Positions 48,329 through 57,223 are shown, counted from the first letter of the stretch. The stretch: 64,000 nt of DNA from Saccharothrix carnea (GCF_003014735.1 NZ_PYAX01000007.1:248001-312000), one strand, 5' to 3'. Notes: generated by a model from the letters alone, not told the origin. Numbers and translations are program-made.

Positions 48329-48590
48329 CGACGTCCACCACCCGCCGCGCCACCAGCCGGGCGACGAGCTCGGCCACGTCGTCCGCCTCCACCCCGTCGA
48401 ACCGCTCGGCCAACTTCAACGCGATCCCCTCGACGGACGTGCGCCCGTCGCACAAGGACACCACCGCCGCCGCGGTCTCGTTGAGCACCAGCACGCCTTC
48501 GGGGAACAGCACCACGTGGCTGTCCCGCGTCTCGTCGAACGCCGCCTTCACGCCACGACGCAAGCGCGGCACCGCGTCGAAGCCCGTCAT
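48321..48590 (-). CDS. pqqD: PqqD, PqqA-binding chaperone (RiPP recognition element)
   Basis: An 89-residue PqqD. VPRLRRGVKAAFDETRDSHVVLFPEG is the strand-rich half and VLNETAAAVVSLCDG...SVEGIALKLAERF the helical half with the peptide-binding groove. It presents PqqA to PqqE. ATG 48588-48590 overlaps the pqqC stop codon (ATGA), and its own 3' end overlaps pqqE. Normal length. Confidence 0.94.
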   Translation of the reverse strand: MTGFDAVPRLRRGVKAAFDETRDSHVVLFPEGVLVLNETAAAVVSLCDGRTSVEGIALKLAERFDGVEADDVAELVARLVARRVVDVDG

Positions 48591-49333
48591 GAGTAGTAGT
48601 CCACGGCGTCCAGCACCGCGCGCAGCACGTCGCACTTGAAGGCCAGCGCGGCGACCGCCGCCTCCTGCTGCTCGCGCGTGCGGCAGTTGCGCACCACGAT
48701 GTCCACAGTGGACCTCCCCTCGTCGGCGATCACCTGGAGCCTGGTGGTGAAGTAGGTGAAGCCCGCCTCGGCGATCCACGGGTAGTGCCGGCGCATGTCG
48801 ACCAGCCGCCGCGCCATCAGGCCGCGGGAGAACATCTCGGTCAGCCCGGACGCCACCGCCTCCACCCACGGCCGGGTGCGGGCGAACGTCACGTAGGCGT
48901 CCACCGCGAACCGCGTGCCGGGCAGCACGTGCCGCTCGTCCAGCACTTCCTCCCGGGTCAGCCCGACGGCCTCGGCCAAGCGCAGCCAGTTCTCCGCGCC
49001 ACCCTCGCCGGGTCCGCTGCCGTCGTGCCAGACGATCCGCTCGCGCCACGCCCGGCGGACCTCGACGTCCGGGCAGTTGGCCAGGATCGCCGCGTCCTTG
49101 CGCGGTATCGCCCGCTGGTAGTACCAGCGGTTGGCCGCCCACAGCCGCAGCTCGTGCCTGCTCAACCGGCCCTCGTGCAGCCGGAGGTGGAACGGGTGGC
49201 GGTCCCAGTAGCGGGGCGCCAGGGCGCGCAGGCGCGCGGTGAACTCGTCCGGGGTCAACACCGACGTCGCGGCGTCGGTCAGCTCGGAAGTGGGCACGAC
49301 GGGAGGGCACCTCTCGGTACGCGGGCGCCGCAC
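48587..49333 (-). CDS. pqqC: PqqC, PQQ synthase (final oxidation)
   Basis: A cofactorless oxidase performing ring closure and eight-electron oxidation to PQQ. Signature regions: HPFHLRLHEGRLSRHELRLWAANRWYYQRAIPRKDAAI, WHDGSGPGEGGAENWLRLAEAVGL and DIVVRNCRTREQQEAAVAAL. 248 residues from GTG 49333; a shorter start at GTG 49297 has GAGAGG upstream and would give 236, nearer the family norm. It follows pqqA by 36 bases. Confidence 0.94.
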   Translation of the reverse strand: MRRPRTERCPPVVPTSELTDAATSVLTPDEFTARLRALAPRYWDRHPFHLRLHEGRLSRHELRLWAANRWYYQRAIPRKDAAILANCPDVEVRRAWRERIVWHDGSGPGEGGAENWLRLAEAVGLTREEVLDERHVLPGTRFAVDAYVTFARTRPWVEAVASGLTEMFSRGLMARRLVDMRRHYPWIAEAGFTYFTTRLQVIADEGRSTVDIVVRNCRTREQQEAAVAALAFKCDVLRAVLDAVDYYS

Positions 49334-49369
49334 CCTTCCGGGAACGCCGGAAGGGCACGGCGGGCGGGC

Positions 49370-49465
49370 TCAGCTGCGAGCGGCGTAAGCGGTGACTTCC
49401 ATCGGGGTGTCGACGTCCCGGAAATCGGGCTTGACCCAGGGTCGCTTCTCGGGCTCGGTGGTCAT
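49370..49465 (-). CDS. pqqA: PqqA, PQQ precursor peptide
   Basis: A 31-residue peptide (MTTEPEKRPWVKPDFRDVDT, then PMEVTAYAARS). The motif EVTAY supplies the conserved Glu23 and Tyr27 that become the PQQ skeleton, with the standard ExxxY spacing. WVKPDF matches the PqqA leader. ATG 49465 has GAGGAG 7 bases upstream. First gene of the pqqACDEB operon. Confidence 0.95.
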   Translation of the reverse strand: MTTEPEKRPWVKPDFRDVDTPMEVTAYAARS

Positions 49466-49542
49466 GCGCTACTCCTCGGATGCGGTGGTGCTTCTCCGTG
49501 GTGCGGCGGTAACCCACCGTAGAGCTTGCGGCGGCTACCGCG

Positions 49543-50700
49543 CTAGTTGCGGGCGGCGGGCATGCGTCTCAACTGTTCCAGCACCACCGGATCCTGCAAC
49601 TGCATCCACTGGATCACCTCTGTATAGGTGGCGCACACCGTGTCCGGCTTGACACACACCTCGCCGAGGAACCCCTCCACCGCGTTGCTGAACGCACCGC
49701 CCGCCCACTCGTTGAAGTGGTTGCCGATCACGATCGGCGCGCGGTTGCCGTTGGCCGCCGCCTGGTACACCGACCGGTACGTGTCCAGCACGATCCGCGT
49801 GTAGTCACCGGCCCGGTCCGGCTCGTCCTTCGCGCCGTTGAGCGCGTACCAGAGGTTGAAGTCCATCATCACGACCTGCTTGCCCAGGGCGGGCACGCGC
49901 ACCTCCGGCATGGGGAACTCCCACAGCCCCTCGTGCACGAACGGCCACACCACGCCGAGGCTGACGTGGCTGGTGTCGTAGGCCAGGCCGTGCCCGCGCA
50001 TCGCCGGGAACGCCTGTCCCCACTGCCCTTCCAGGCACGGCGTCCGGCCGCCCCGCACCGTCGCGGGGTCCAGCTGGAACCCCTGCTGCCTGGCCTTCTC
50101 CACGATCCCGAAGAACAGGTCCAGCTCGCGGTTCCACTGGTCGGTGTTCCAGGTGTCGACGTTCGGCTCGGCACCGACGCAGAAGTGCCCGTTGTAGTGG
50201 GTGCCGATCTCGTGGCCCGCCGCGAGGGCCTCGTTGAGGTAGCCGATCCGCAGCGCCACGTCCGCGCGGCTGCCGCCGAACCCGATCGACGAGTAGCCCG
50301 CCCGGTGGCCGGGACCGGTGTAGGTGGCGGCCTCCTCGTCGGGCACCAGGTACACGCCCGACAGCAGGCCGGTGACGTGCGCGTTGGCCTGCCTGGCGAT
50401 CGGCATGATCCGGTCCCAGTGCGGCTTGGACGCGGCGCCGTCGAACGAGAACAGCACGAACTGCGGCGGCTTCTCGCCCGGCTGCATGCGCCGCATCCAC
50501 GACGGTGGCGAGGCCGCGGGCGGCACGGTCGGCGGCGCGGCGGCGCTGGTGGTGCCGCTCGTGCGCGGAGCCATCGGCAGCGGCGCGGCCAGGTCGCCCG
50601 CGTCGTGCGCCGGTGGGGGTTCGCGGGCGCCCAGCACCGCCAACACCACGAGGGTGAGTGCCAGCGCGACGCCCGTGCTCAGCCAGCCCCATCGCTTCAC
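49543..50700 (-). CDS. Exported polysaccharide deacetylase-like protein
   Basis: A 385-residue membrane-anchored or secreted protein: signal anchor WGWLSTGVALALTLVVLAVL, a Pro/Ala/Thr linker, then a deacetylase/NodB-like fold. FVLFSFDGAASKPHWDRI, GHEIGTHYNGHFC and MDFNLWYALNGAKD support this, and VIGNHFNEWAGGAF lies near the C-terminus. Asp and His positions are compatible with a metal site, but the sequence is divergent, so substrate is unclear. GTG 50700 is chosen for the signal sequence; the spacing to GGGGG is short. It lies upstream of pqqA on the same strand, 77 bp away. Confidence 0.75.
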   Translation of the reverse strand: MKRWGWLSTGVALALTLVVLAVLGAREPPPAHDAGDLAAPLPMAPRTSGTTSAAAPPTVPPAASPPSWMRRMQPGEKPPQFVLFSFDGAASKPHWDRIMPIARQANAHVTGLLSGVYLVPDEEAATYTGPGHRAGYSSIGFGGSRADVALRIGYLNEALAAGHEIGTHYNGHFCVGAEPNVDTWNTDQWNRELDLFFGIVEKARQQGFQLDPATVRGGRTPCLEGQWGQAFPAMRGHGLAYDTSHVSLGVVWPFVHEGLWEFPMPEVRVPALGKQVVMMDFNLWYALNGAKDEPDRAGDYTRIVLDTYRSVYQAAANGNRAPIVIGNHFNEWAGGAFSNAVEGFLGEVCVKPDTVCATYTEVIQWMQLQDPVVLEQLRRMPAARN

Positions 50701-50770
50701 ACCCCCAAGACGACGGGAAGTAGCCGGAGGTTGCCTCAACGTGACGTGATTACCACTCGTGACTACCCCG

Positions 50771-51472
50771 TCACGGCACCGGCGTGGCCGTGACGACCTG
50801 GTTCTCCTCGTACCCGGTGTCACCGCCGACCCACCGCCCGCCGCACGTCACCAGCACCAGCCGGTGCCCGCCACGCGGCCCGAACAGCTCCACCGCCCGC
50901 GACGGCAGGTCGTCCTTGCGCACCGTCTCGACCTTGCTCACCCGGAACCGGAACGTGCGGCCCGCGGTGTCGACCACGGTCACGTCCTGCCCGACCGACG
51001 CGCGCCACAGCACGTCGAACGGCCCGGTCAGGCCCTTCCAGTTCACGTGCCCGGCCAGCACCGTCGCACCCTCGGCCGCGCCGAGGTCCACGCCCCACCA
51101 CGTCGCCTCGCCGAGCGCCTCCGGGATCGGCAGCACGCCGTCCGCGGTGACCTCCTCGCGCACCAGCGTCGCCAGCCCGCCACCGGGCAGCCGCACCGTC
51201 CCGGGCTGCTGCCTGGGCGGTTCGGCGGCCGGCGGGGGAGCGGCGGTGGTCGTCGTCACGGCCGGCGGTGCCGAGGGCGGGTTGGCGCCGACCGGCATGC
51301 CGGCCAGGTCCACTCCCCGGCCGGAGCGCGCGCTGTCGCCCAACGGGTGCGGCACCACGGCGTCACCGGGGATCGGCCGGCCCGCCAGCACGACGTCCGG
51401 CGCCTGGGTGGAGACGAGCGCGGCGGAGGCGAGCAGGGCCGCCACCGCCGCGCCGGTCAGCAGAGCCTTCAC
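50771..51472 (-). CDS. Class E/F-type sortase
   Basis: A 233-residue sortase: N-terminal hydrophobic segment (LLTGAAVAALLASAALV), a Pro/Thr/Ala-rich linker and a catalytic domain. His is in TVLAGHVNWKG (~141), Cys in LVLVTCGGRW (~209), with a basic residue nearby. It joins surface proteins to the cell wall. GTG 51472 overlaps the stop codon of the surface-protein gene by 4 bases, so the enzyme and its likely substrate are cotranslated. Confidence 0.88.
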   Translation of the reverse strand: MKALLTGAAVAALLASAALVSTQAPDVVLAGRPIPGDAVVPHPLGDSARSGRGVDLAGMPVGANPPSAPPAVTTTTAAPPPAAEPPRQQPGTVRLPGGGLATLVREEVTADGVLPIPEALGEATWWGVDLGAAEGATVLAGHVNWKGLTGPFDVLWRASVGQDVTVVDTAGRTFRFRVSKVETVRKDDLPSRAVELFGPRGGHRLVLVTCGGRWVGGDTGYEENQVVTATPVP

Positions 51473-52884
51473 GACCGCGAGGTCGCCCGTCGCCGCACCA
51501 GCAGGCCGACCAGCGTCGCGCCGATCAGCACCACACCGCCGAACCCGACCAGCGCGCCGGTCGACACCTCGGTGGTGTACGCGGCCTTCGCGACCACCCC
51601 GGCACCCTCGGAGCCGGCCGGGATGGTGATCGGGACGACCGGTTTGTCCGGCTTGTTGGTCAGCGCGAGCACCAGCGTCTGCCCCGGTTCGACGGTCCCG
51701 CACACCTTCGGCGGCGCGTTGGGGTCGAAGAACTCCTCGTAGCCCTTGGCCGGGGCGACCTCGATCAGGCAGACCTCCTGCGGCGTGCGCAGGTCCGGCA
51801 CGGTCGCGGTGCCGTCGGTGGCGGTCTGCAGGACGAGCGCCTCGCCCTCCGGGCCGGTCAGCGCGGTGTCGTCCTGCCGCTTCGCGGGCGACTGGCCGTC
51901 CGGCGCGGTCACCTTCAGCGCCACGCCCGCGATCGCCTTGCCGGTCTCGGCGTCGGTCTTGCCGACCTTCACCACGCCCGGCGGGGTCTTCGCGGTCGTC
52001 GACGCGTTCGCGGTCAGCTTCTTCTCGCCGCCCGTGGTGACGATCCGCTGCATGTTGTCGTTCGCCGGGACGTGCACCTTCGGCCGGTCGGCCGGGCTGT
52101 CCAGCTTCACCGTGAACGACGGGTTCGGCCCGGTCGGCACCACCTTCACCGCCAGCGCCTTGCCGTCCGTGGACGTGGTCAGCTCACCGGCGGCCGTCCC
52201 GTCCTCCAGGGTCGCGTCGGTCAGCTCCACCGTGACCGGCGCGCCGGCGACCTGGCCGCCATCGGTCTTGGTGATGTCCACCACCCACGTGTCCGGCGTG
52301 CCGATGACCTGCTCCTTGTCCGGAGCGCTCACCTTGGCCGTCCACGGGCCGCGGTTGGCCGCCGCCTCGGCCTGCAGCCTGCCCACCGCCTGCTGGGCCT
52401 GGCCGAAGCGCCCGAGCTGCTGGAAGTGGAAGTCCGCGTTGTAGGCGATGTGCCGGAAGTCGCTGTTCGGGTCGAGCGAGATGCCCCTCGCCGGGTCCTC
52501 GAACGCGGTCCACGTGTGCAGCAGGTGGGCCAGCGCCGCGGCCTCGTCGGCCGATTGGGTGTTCGCGTACCTCAGCAGGAGGTAGGAGATGCTGCCCGCG
52601 ACGTCGTCGGCGAGCCGCGCGCCGCCCTTGGAGAGCAGCTCGTCGCCTTCCTTGTACTCCACCGAGCTGTCCGGGGCGAGCAGCGAGTACTGCACGCACC
52701 ACACCTGCTGGCCGCGCCAGAGGTACGAACCGAGCCAGTCACCGCCCGCCGGCTTGTTGAGGTAACCCTGCGGGTCGGTCTCGTAGCCGATGCCCTCCTG
52801 CGCTTGCGCCCCGGCTGTGACGGGCGCCGCGAGCAGGACCAGACCGGCCGCGAGCACCGCGCCGGCGAGTCGTCTCCACACCAT
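51469..52884 (-). CDS. Thioester-type surface protein, probable sortase substrate
   Basis: A 471-residue exported protein: signal peptide to about residue 27. A domain with YLWRGQQVWCVQYSLL (Cys63) and YANTQSADEAAALAHLL (Gln110) resembles Cys-Gln thioester domains (TQxA motif) that bind host or substrate surfaces covalently. Ig-like and SpaA/Cna-B-like repeats follow (GVVKVGKTDAETGKAIAGVALKV). The C-terminus has a membrane helix (TGALVGFGGVVLIGATLVGLLV) and RRR. No LPxTG is present; the STGA just before the helix may be the sorting site. The sortase gene overlaps its 3' end. Confidence 0.78.
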   Translation of the reverse strand: MVWRRLAGAVLAAGLVLLAAPVTAGAQAQEGIGYETDPQGYLNKPAGGDWLGSYLWRGQQVWCVQYSLLAPDSSVEYKEGDELLSKGGARLADDVAGSISYLLLRYANTQSADEAAALAHLLHTWTAFEDPARGISLDPNSDFRHIAYNADFHFQQLGRFGQAQQAVGRLQAEAAANRGPWTAKVSAPDKEQVIGTPDTWVVDITKTDGGQVAGAPVTVELTDATLEDGTAAGELTTSTDGKALAVKVVPTGPNPSFTVKLDSPADRPKVHVPANDNMQRIVTTGGEKKLTANASTTAKTPPGVVKVGKTDAETGKAIAGVALKVTAPDGQSPAKRQDDTALTGPEGEALVLQTATDGTATVPDLRTPQEVCLIEVAPAKGYEEFFDPNAPPKVCGTVEPGQTLVLALTNKPDKPVVPITIPAGSEGAGVVAKAAYTTEVSTGALVGFGGVVLIGATLVGLLVRRRATSRS

Positions 52885-53040
52885 GATGTCCTGAACCCCT
52901 CGGGCGAGCCGGTGGGCTTCGCCGGTCGGTGAGAGCTGCCGGCACTGAGCCTTACGGGTCCGAGATCACGTCGACAAGCCACCAGCGGGGTGGAACGCCG
53001 ACTACGCTCCGCAGCGCGGGGTGTGGATCCGAGATCGACA

Positions 53041-53066
53041 GCCCGAGTAAAGTCGCTTTTACCCGA
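53041..53066. promoter_or_regulatory. Inverted repeat upstream of the Bax1-I gene
   Basis: CCGAGTAAA and TTTACCCG half-sites around a GTCGCT centre (one mismatch), about 70-90 bases before the GTG start; operator candidate in an AT-richer patch. Confidence 0.3.
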
Positions 53067-53133
53067 CGGGAACCGATCGACTCGTGTGGTCGTTGAACCC
53101 CGTGACGGCGTCAGCACGCCACAGGAGGACGAG

Positions 53134-53934
53134 GTGCGTACCACCAGCAACCCCGCGTTCCGCAACCTGCCGACCGGCGGCGGTAGCGGTAACTACGCAG
53201 GCTTCGGCCAGCCCTACGAGGCGCAGCAGTACGGCGGCTACCAGCAGGCGCCGCCGACCACCGGCGAGCGCCCCATCACGATCGACGACGTGGTCACCAA
53301 GACCGCGACGACCCTCGGTGTGGCCATCCTCACCGGGTTCGTCTCGGCGTGGATGGTGCTCTCCGGCGCGGTCCAGCCCTTCGCGCTCGCGGTCCCCGGC
53401 ATGATCGTCGGCCTGGTCCTGGCCCTGATCATCATCTTCCGGAACAAGCCCAGCGGCCCGATGGTGCTCGCCTACTCGGCGGCGGAGGGCGTGTTCCTCG
53501 GCGCCATCACCGGCGTGTTCGAGATGATGTTCTCCGGTATCGCCTGGCAGGCGATCCTGGGCACGTTCGGCGTGTTCGCCGCGATGCTCGTGGTCTACAA
53601 GACGGGCGCGATCCGGGTCACCCCGCGCCTGACCAAGTGGATCATCGGCGCGACCGTCGGCGTGGTCGTGCTCATGCTCGGCAACCTGGTCATGGGCCTG
53701 TTCGGCGTGAACATGGGCCTGCGTGACGGCGGCACCCTGGCGATCATCTTCAGCCTGGTGGTCATCGGCATCGCGGCGTTCAGCTTCCTGCTGGACTTCG
53801 AGGCGGCCAACGAGATGATCCGCGCCGCCATGCCGGCCAAGTACGCCTGGCTCGCCGCGTTCGGCCTGATGACCACGCTCGTCTGGCTGTACCTGGAGAT
53901 CCTGCGCCTGCTGTCGTACTTCCAGAACGACTAG
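53134..53934 (+). CDS. BAX-inhibitor-1 / YccA family membrane protein
   Basis: A 266-residue integral membrane protein with seven predicted helices after a ~50-residue Gly/Gln-rich cytoplasmic tail. The sequence GPMVLAYSAAEGVFLGAITGVFE and the C-terminal YAWLAAFGLMTTLVWLYLEILRLLS identify the Bax1-I/YccA family, implicated in calcium leak or membrane-protein quality control in other bacteria. GTG 53134 has AGGAGG upstream. A perfect terminator follows. Confidence 0.92.
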   Translation: MRTTSNPAFRNLPTGGGSGNYAGFGQPYEAQQYGGYQQAPPTTGERPITIDDVVTKTATTLGVAILTGFVSAWMVLSGAVQPFALAVPGMIVGLVLALIIIFRNKPSGPMVLAYSAAEGVFLGAITGVFEMMFSGIAWQAILGTFGVFAAMLVVYKTGAIRVTPRLTKWIIGATVGVVVLMLGNLVMGLFGVNMGLRDGGTLAIIFSLVVIGIAAFSFLLDFEAANEMIRAAMPAKYAWLAAFGLMTTLVWLYLEILRLLSYFQND

Positions 53935-53950
53935 CACCACCCGCACGCAC

Positions 53951-53992
53951 CCGAAGGGCGTCCCGGCTCCGCCAGGGCGCCCTTCGGCGTTT
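53951..53992 (+). terminator. Terminator after the Bax1-I gene
   Basis: CCGAAGGGCG (53951-53960) pairs with CGCCCTTCGG (53978-53987), followed by CGTTT. Confidence 0.75.
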
Positions 53993-54122
53993 CCTACCTT
54001 CCGAACACGAGAGTCGTACGTTCAGAACGCGTGTGTCCAACGTTCAGAACGCGAGAGTCGTACGTTCAGAACGCGTGTGTCCAACGTTCAGGACCCCTGA
54101 ATTCAACGCTCAGGACGCGCGG
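53993..54122. repeat. Repeat family locus D
   Basis: Alternating units GAGAGTCGTACGTTCAGAAC and GTGTGTCCAACGTTCAGAAC, each twice, then GAATTCAACGCTCAGGAC. It fills the gap between convergent genes. Confidence 0.85.
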
Positions 54123-54133
54123 GCCGGAGGGGG

Positions 54134-54346
54134 TCAGTCGCGCCAGCCGCCGTCGCCCTCCAACGTCGAACCGACTCTGACCAGGCACGGCACGCACAAC
54201 GTGCCACTCGGCGACCGGACCAGCAGGTCCGGCGGCACCGAGTGGGCGCAGGCGGCCTCGAAGTACGCCTCCGAGGCCTGCGCCACCGAAAAGGCGTGGC
54301 ACAGCCGGTCGTAACCGCTGTGCCACCACACGTACGGCATCGTCAC
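54134..54346 (-). CDS. Small Cys-containing hypothetical protein
   Basis: A 70-residue protein with His/Cys pairs (HSGYDRLCHAF, CAHS and CVPCLVRVG) that could bind zinc. I recognise the general type (short actinobacterial proteins with PSG-T-C-xx-C) but no named family. GTG 54346 has AGGGAGG five bases upstream; ATG 54340 is an alternative. It stands alone between the repeat block and the thiolase gene. Confidence 0.6.
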   Translation of the reverse strand: MTMPYVWWHSGYDRLCHAFSVAQASEAYFEAACAHSVPPDLLVRSPSGTLCVPCLVRVGSTLEGDGGWRD

Positions 54347-54401
54347 CCCGACCTCCCTTACTCAAGGGTAGGACGTCGGGTAACAGTAATCGTGACGCGG
54401 T

Positions 54402-55622
54402 TCAGCTCAGCCGTTCGACGACCATCGCCATGCCCTGGCCGCCGCCGACGCACATCGTCTCCAAGCCGAACTGCTTGTCGTGGAACTGGAGCGAGTTGAT
54501 CAGCGTCGTGGTGATCCGCGCGCCCGTCATCCCGAACGGGTGACCCACGGCGATGGCACCGCCGTTGACGTTGAGCCGGTCCAGGTCGATACCCAGGTCC
54601 CGGTAGGACGGGATGACCTGCGCCGCGAACGCCTCGTTGATCTCGACCAGGTCGATGTCCGAGATCGACATCCCGGCCAGCGCCAGCGCCCGCTTCGACG
54701 CCTCCACCGGCCCGAGACCCATGATCTCCGGCGACAGCCCGGACACGCCGGTCGACACGATCCGCGCCAACGGCGTGATGCCCAGCTCCTTCGCCTTCAC
54801 GTCGCTCATGACCACCACCGCCGCGGCGCCGTCGTTCAACGGGCAGCAGTTGCCCGCCGTGACCCGGCCGTCCGGCCGGAACACCGGCTTGAGCCCCGAC
54901 ACGCCCTCGATCGTCACGCCGGGTCGCGGGCCGTCGTCGGCCGACACGACCGTGCCGTCCGGCAGCGTCACCGGCGTGATCTCCCGCGCCCAGAACCCGT
55001 TGGCGATGGCCTTCTCGGCGAGGTTCTGCGACCGCACGCCGAACTCGTCCATCTCCTGCCGCGTCACGCCCTTGGCCAGCGCCAGGTTCTCCGCGGTCTG
55101 GCCCATGGCGATGTAGATGTCGGGCAGCTGCCCGTTCGCGCGCGGGTCCACCCACTCCGACGCGCCGGACCCGGCCACCGCCGCCGTGCGGGCCTCGGCG
55201 TCGGCGAACACCGGGTTGTGCGTGCCGGGCCACGAGTCGGACGACCCGCGCGCGAAGCTCGACACGGTCTCCACACCGGCGCTGATGAACACGTCACCCT
55301 CGCCGGCCTTGATCGCGTGCAGCGCCATCCGGGTCGTCTGCACGCTCGACGCGCAGTAACGGGTCACCGTCGTGCCCGGGAGGTTGTCGTACCCGGCCAG
55401 CACGGACACCACGCGGCCCAGGTTGAAGCCCTGCTCGCCGCCGGGCAGGCCGCAGCCGAGCATGAGGTCGTCGATGTCGTTCGGGTCGAGCTGCGGCACC
55501 TTCGCCAGCGCGGCCTTGAGGACCTGCACGGTGAGGTCGTCGGCGCGGATGTCCTTGAGCGAGCCCTTGCCCGCGCGCCCGATGGGCGACCGGGCGGCGG
55601 AGACGATCACGGCCTCAGGCAT
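54402..55622 (-). CDS. Thiolase (acetyl-CoA acyltransferase)
   Basis: A 406-residue thiolase. Nucleophile Cys90 is in RYCASSVQTT; the second half has GGAIAVGHPFGMTGAR with the catalytic His, and CVGGGQGMAMVVE with the second Cys. It cleaves 3-ketoacyl-CoA in fatty-acid degradation or condenses acetyl-CoA. AAGGAG lies 8 bases before ATG 55622. Position opposite cbs matches fadA3 (Rv1074c) next to the cbs-pra-metB block of M. tuberculosis. Confidence 0.93.
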   Translation of the reverse strand: MPEAVIVSAARSPIGRAGKGSLKDIRADDLTVQVLKAALAKVPQLDPNDIDDLMLGCGLPGGEQGFNLGRVVSVLAGYDNLPGTTVTRYCASSVQTTRMALHAIKAGEGDVFISAGVETVSSFARGSSDSWPGTHNPVFADAEARTAAVAGSGASEWVDPRANGQLPDIYIAMGQTAENLALAKGVTRQEMDEFGVRSQNLAEKAIANGFWAREITPVTLPDGTVVSADDGPRPGVTIEGVSGLKPVFRPDGRVTAGNCCPLNDGAAAVVVMSDVKAKELGITPLARIVSTGVSGLSPEIMGLGPVEASKRALALAGMSISDIDLVEINEAFAAQVIPSYRDLGIDLDRLNVNGGAIAVGHPFGMTGARITTTLINSLQFHDKQFGLETMCVGGGQGMAMVVERLS

Positions 55623-55799
55623 TACGGAACTCCTTTGTTTCGCCGCAACGTGTGACGTGCAGCCTAGTTAACGCCCGTTCAGCGCGGCCAGCACTCGTGA
55701 CGAACGACGCCGCACCGCGACCCCCCGTCGTCCACCAGGCCGACCGCCGCGTCACCGATATACGCTCAGCGCGTCATCTCAAGAACTGGAAGGTCCGTC

Positions 55800-57170
55800 G
55801 TGGAGTACGTCGAGAGCGTCGTAGACCTGGTCGGCAACACGCCGCTGGTGAAGCTGAACGCGGTGGCCGAAGGCCGCCGGCCGCTCATCCTGGCCAAGGT
55901 CGAGTACCTCAACCCCGGCGGCAGCGTGAAGGACCGCATCGCGCTGCGCATGGTCGAGGCGGCCGAGCGCAGCGGCGAGCTCGAACCCGGCGGCACGATC
56001 GTCGAGCCCACCTCGGGCAACACCGGCGTCGGCCTGGCGCTCGTGGCCCAGCAGAAGGGCTACAAGTGCGTCTTCGTCTGCCCGGACAAGGTCAGCGTGG
56101 ACAAGCGCAACGTGCTCAAGGCCTACGGCGCCGAGGTCGTGGTGTGCCCGACCGCGGTCGCGCCGGAGCACCCCGACTCCTACTACAACGTCTCCGACCG
56201 CCTGGTCGCCGAGATCCCCGGCGCCTGGAAGCCCAACCAGTACGCCAACCCGGAGAACCCGGCCAGCCACTACCACGGCACTGGTCCCGAGGTGTGGCGG
56301 CAGACCGAGGGCAGGATCACGCACTTCGTCGCGGGCGTCGGCACCGGCGGCACGATCTCCGGCACCGGCCGTTACCTCAAGGAGGTGTCCGAGGGCCGCG
56401 TGAAGATCATCGGCGCGGACCCGGAGGGCTCGGTCTACTCCGGCGGCACCGGTCGGCCGTACCTGGTCGAGGGCGTCGGCGAGGACTTCTGGCCGGACGC
56501 CTACGACCGCGACGTGTGCGACGAGATCGTCGCGGTGAGCGACTCGGACTCGTTCGAGATCACCCGCCGGCTGGCCCGCGAGGAAGGGCTGCTCGTCGGC
56601 GGCTCGTGCGGCATGGCCGTCGCGGCGGCGCTGCGGGTGGCCGACAGCGCGGGCCCGGACGACGTGATCGTGGTGCTGCTGCCGGACGGCGGGCGCGGCT
56701 ACCTGTCGAGCGTGTTCAACGACAAGTGGATGGCGCAGTACGGCTTCCTGTCGCCCGACACGTCCGGCGCGACCGTCGGTGACGTGTTGCGGCGCAAGGA
56801 CGGCACGATGCCGGACCTCGTGCACGGCCATCCCAACGAGACGGTCGCCGAGGCGGTCGCGATCATGCGCGAGTACGGCGTCTCCCAGATGCCGGTCGTC
56901 AACGCCGAACCGCCCGTGATGGCCGCCGAGGTCGCCGGCGCGGTCAACGAGCGCGACCTGCTCGACGCGCTGTTCACCGGCAAGGCGCAGCTGACCGACC
57001 GGCTGGACCGGCACATGTCGTTGAAGCTGCCCACGATCGGCGCGGGCGAGTCGATCAGCTCCGCCATGGCGGCACTGTCCTCAGCGGACGGTGCGCTGGT
57101 GCTGGAGGACGGCAAGCCCGCCGGGGTCGTCACCCGGCAGGACGTCCTGGGTTTCCTCGCCGGTCGCTAG
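55800..57170 (+). CDS. cbs: Cystathionine beta-synthase
   Basis: A 456-residue PLP enzyme joining homocysteine and serine to cystathionine. Lys44 in NPGGSVKDR binds PLP; TSGNTG at 71-76 and GVGTGGTISGTGRY near 180 hold the cofactor phosphate. Residues ~335-456 form two CBS domains (VAEAVAIMREYGVSQMPVV, ISSAMAALSSADGALVLEDG), as in eukaryotic and mycobacterial enzymes. The haem-binding N-terminal extension is absent. GGAAGG precedes GTG 55800. With metB it forms the reverse transsulfuration route. Confidence 0.95.
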   Translation: MEYVESVVDLVGNTPLVKLNAVAEGRRPLILAKVEYLNPGGSVKDRIALRMVEAAERSGELEPGGTIVEPTSGNTGVGLALVAQQKGYKCVFVCPDKVSVDKRNVLKAYGAEVVVCPTAVAPEHPDSYYNVSDRLVAEIPGAWKPNQYANPENPASHYHGTGPEVWRQTEGRITHFVAGVGTGGTISGTGRYLKEVSEGRVKIIGADPEGSVYSGGTGRPYLVEGVGEDFWPDAYDRDVCDEIVAVSDSDSFEITRRLAREEGLLVGGSCGMAVAAALRVADSAGPDDVIVVLLPDGGRGYLSSVFNDKWMAQYGFLSPDTSGATVGDVLRRKDGTMPDLVHGHPNETVAEAVAIMREYGVSQMPVVNAEPPVMAAEVAGAVNERDLLDALFTGKAQLTDRLDRHMSLKLPTIGAGESISSAMAALSSADGALVLEDGKPAGVVTRQDVLGFLAGR

Positions 57171-57195
57171 ATCGGCCGCTCCCGGACGGTCAACG

Positions 57196-57223
57196 TGTCC
57201 CGATCCCCGCGCGGATCGGGACA
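57196..57223. terminator. Hairpin after cbs
   Basis: TGTCCCGATCC (57196-57206) pairs perfectly with GGATCGGGACA (57213-57223); 6-base loop; no T run. Confidence 0.65.
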
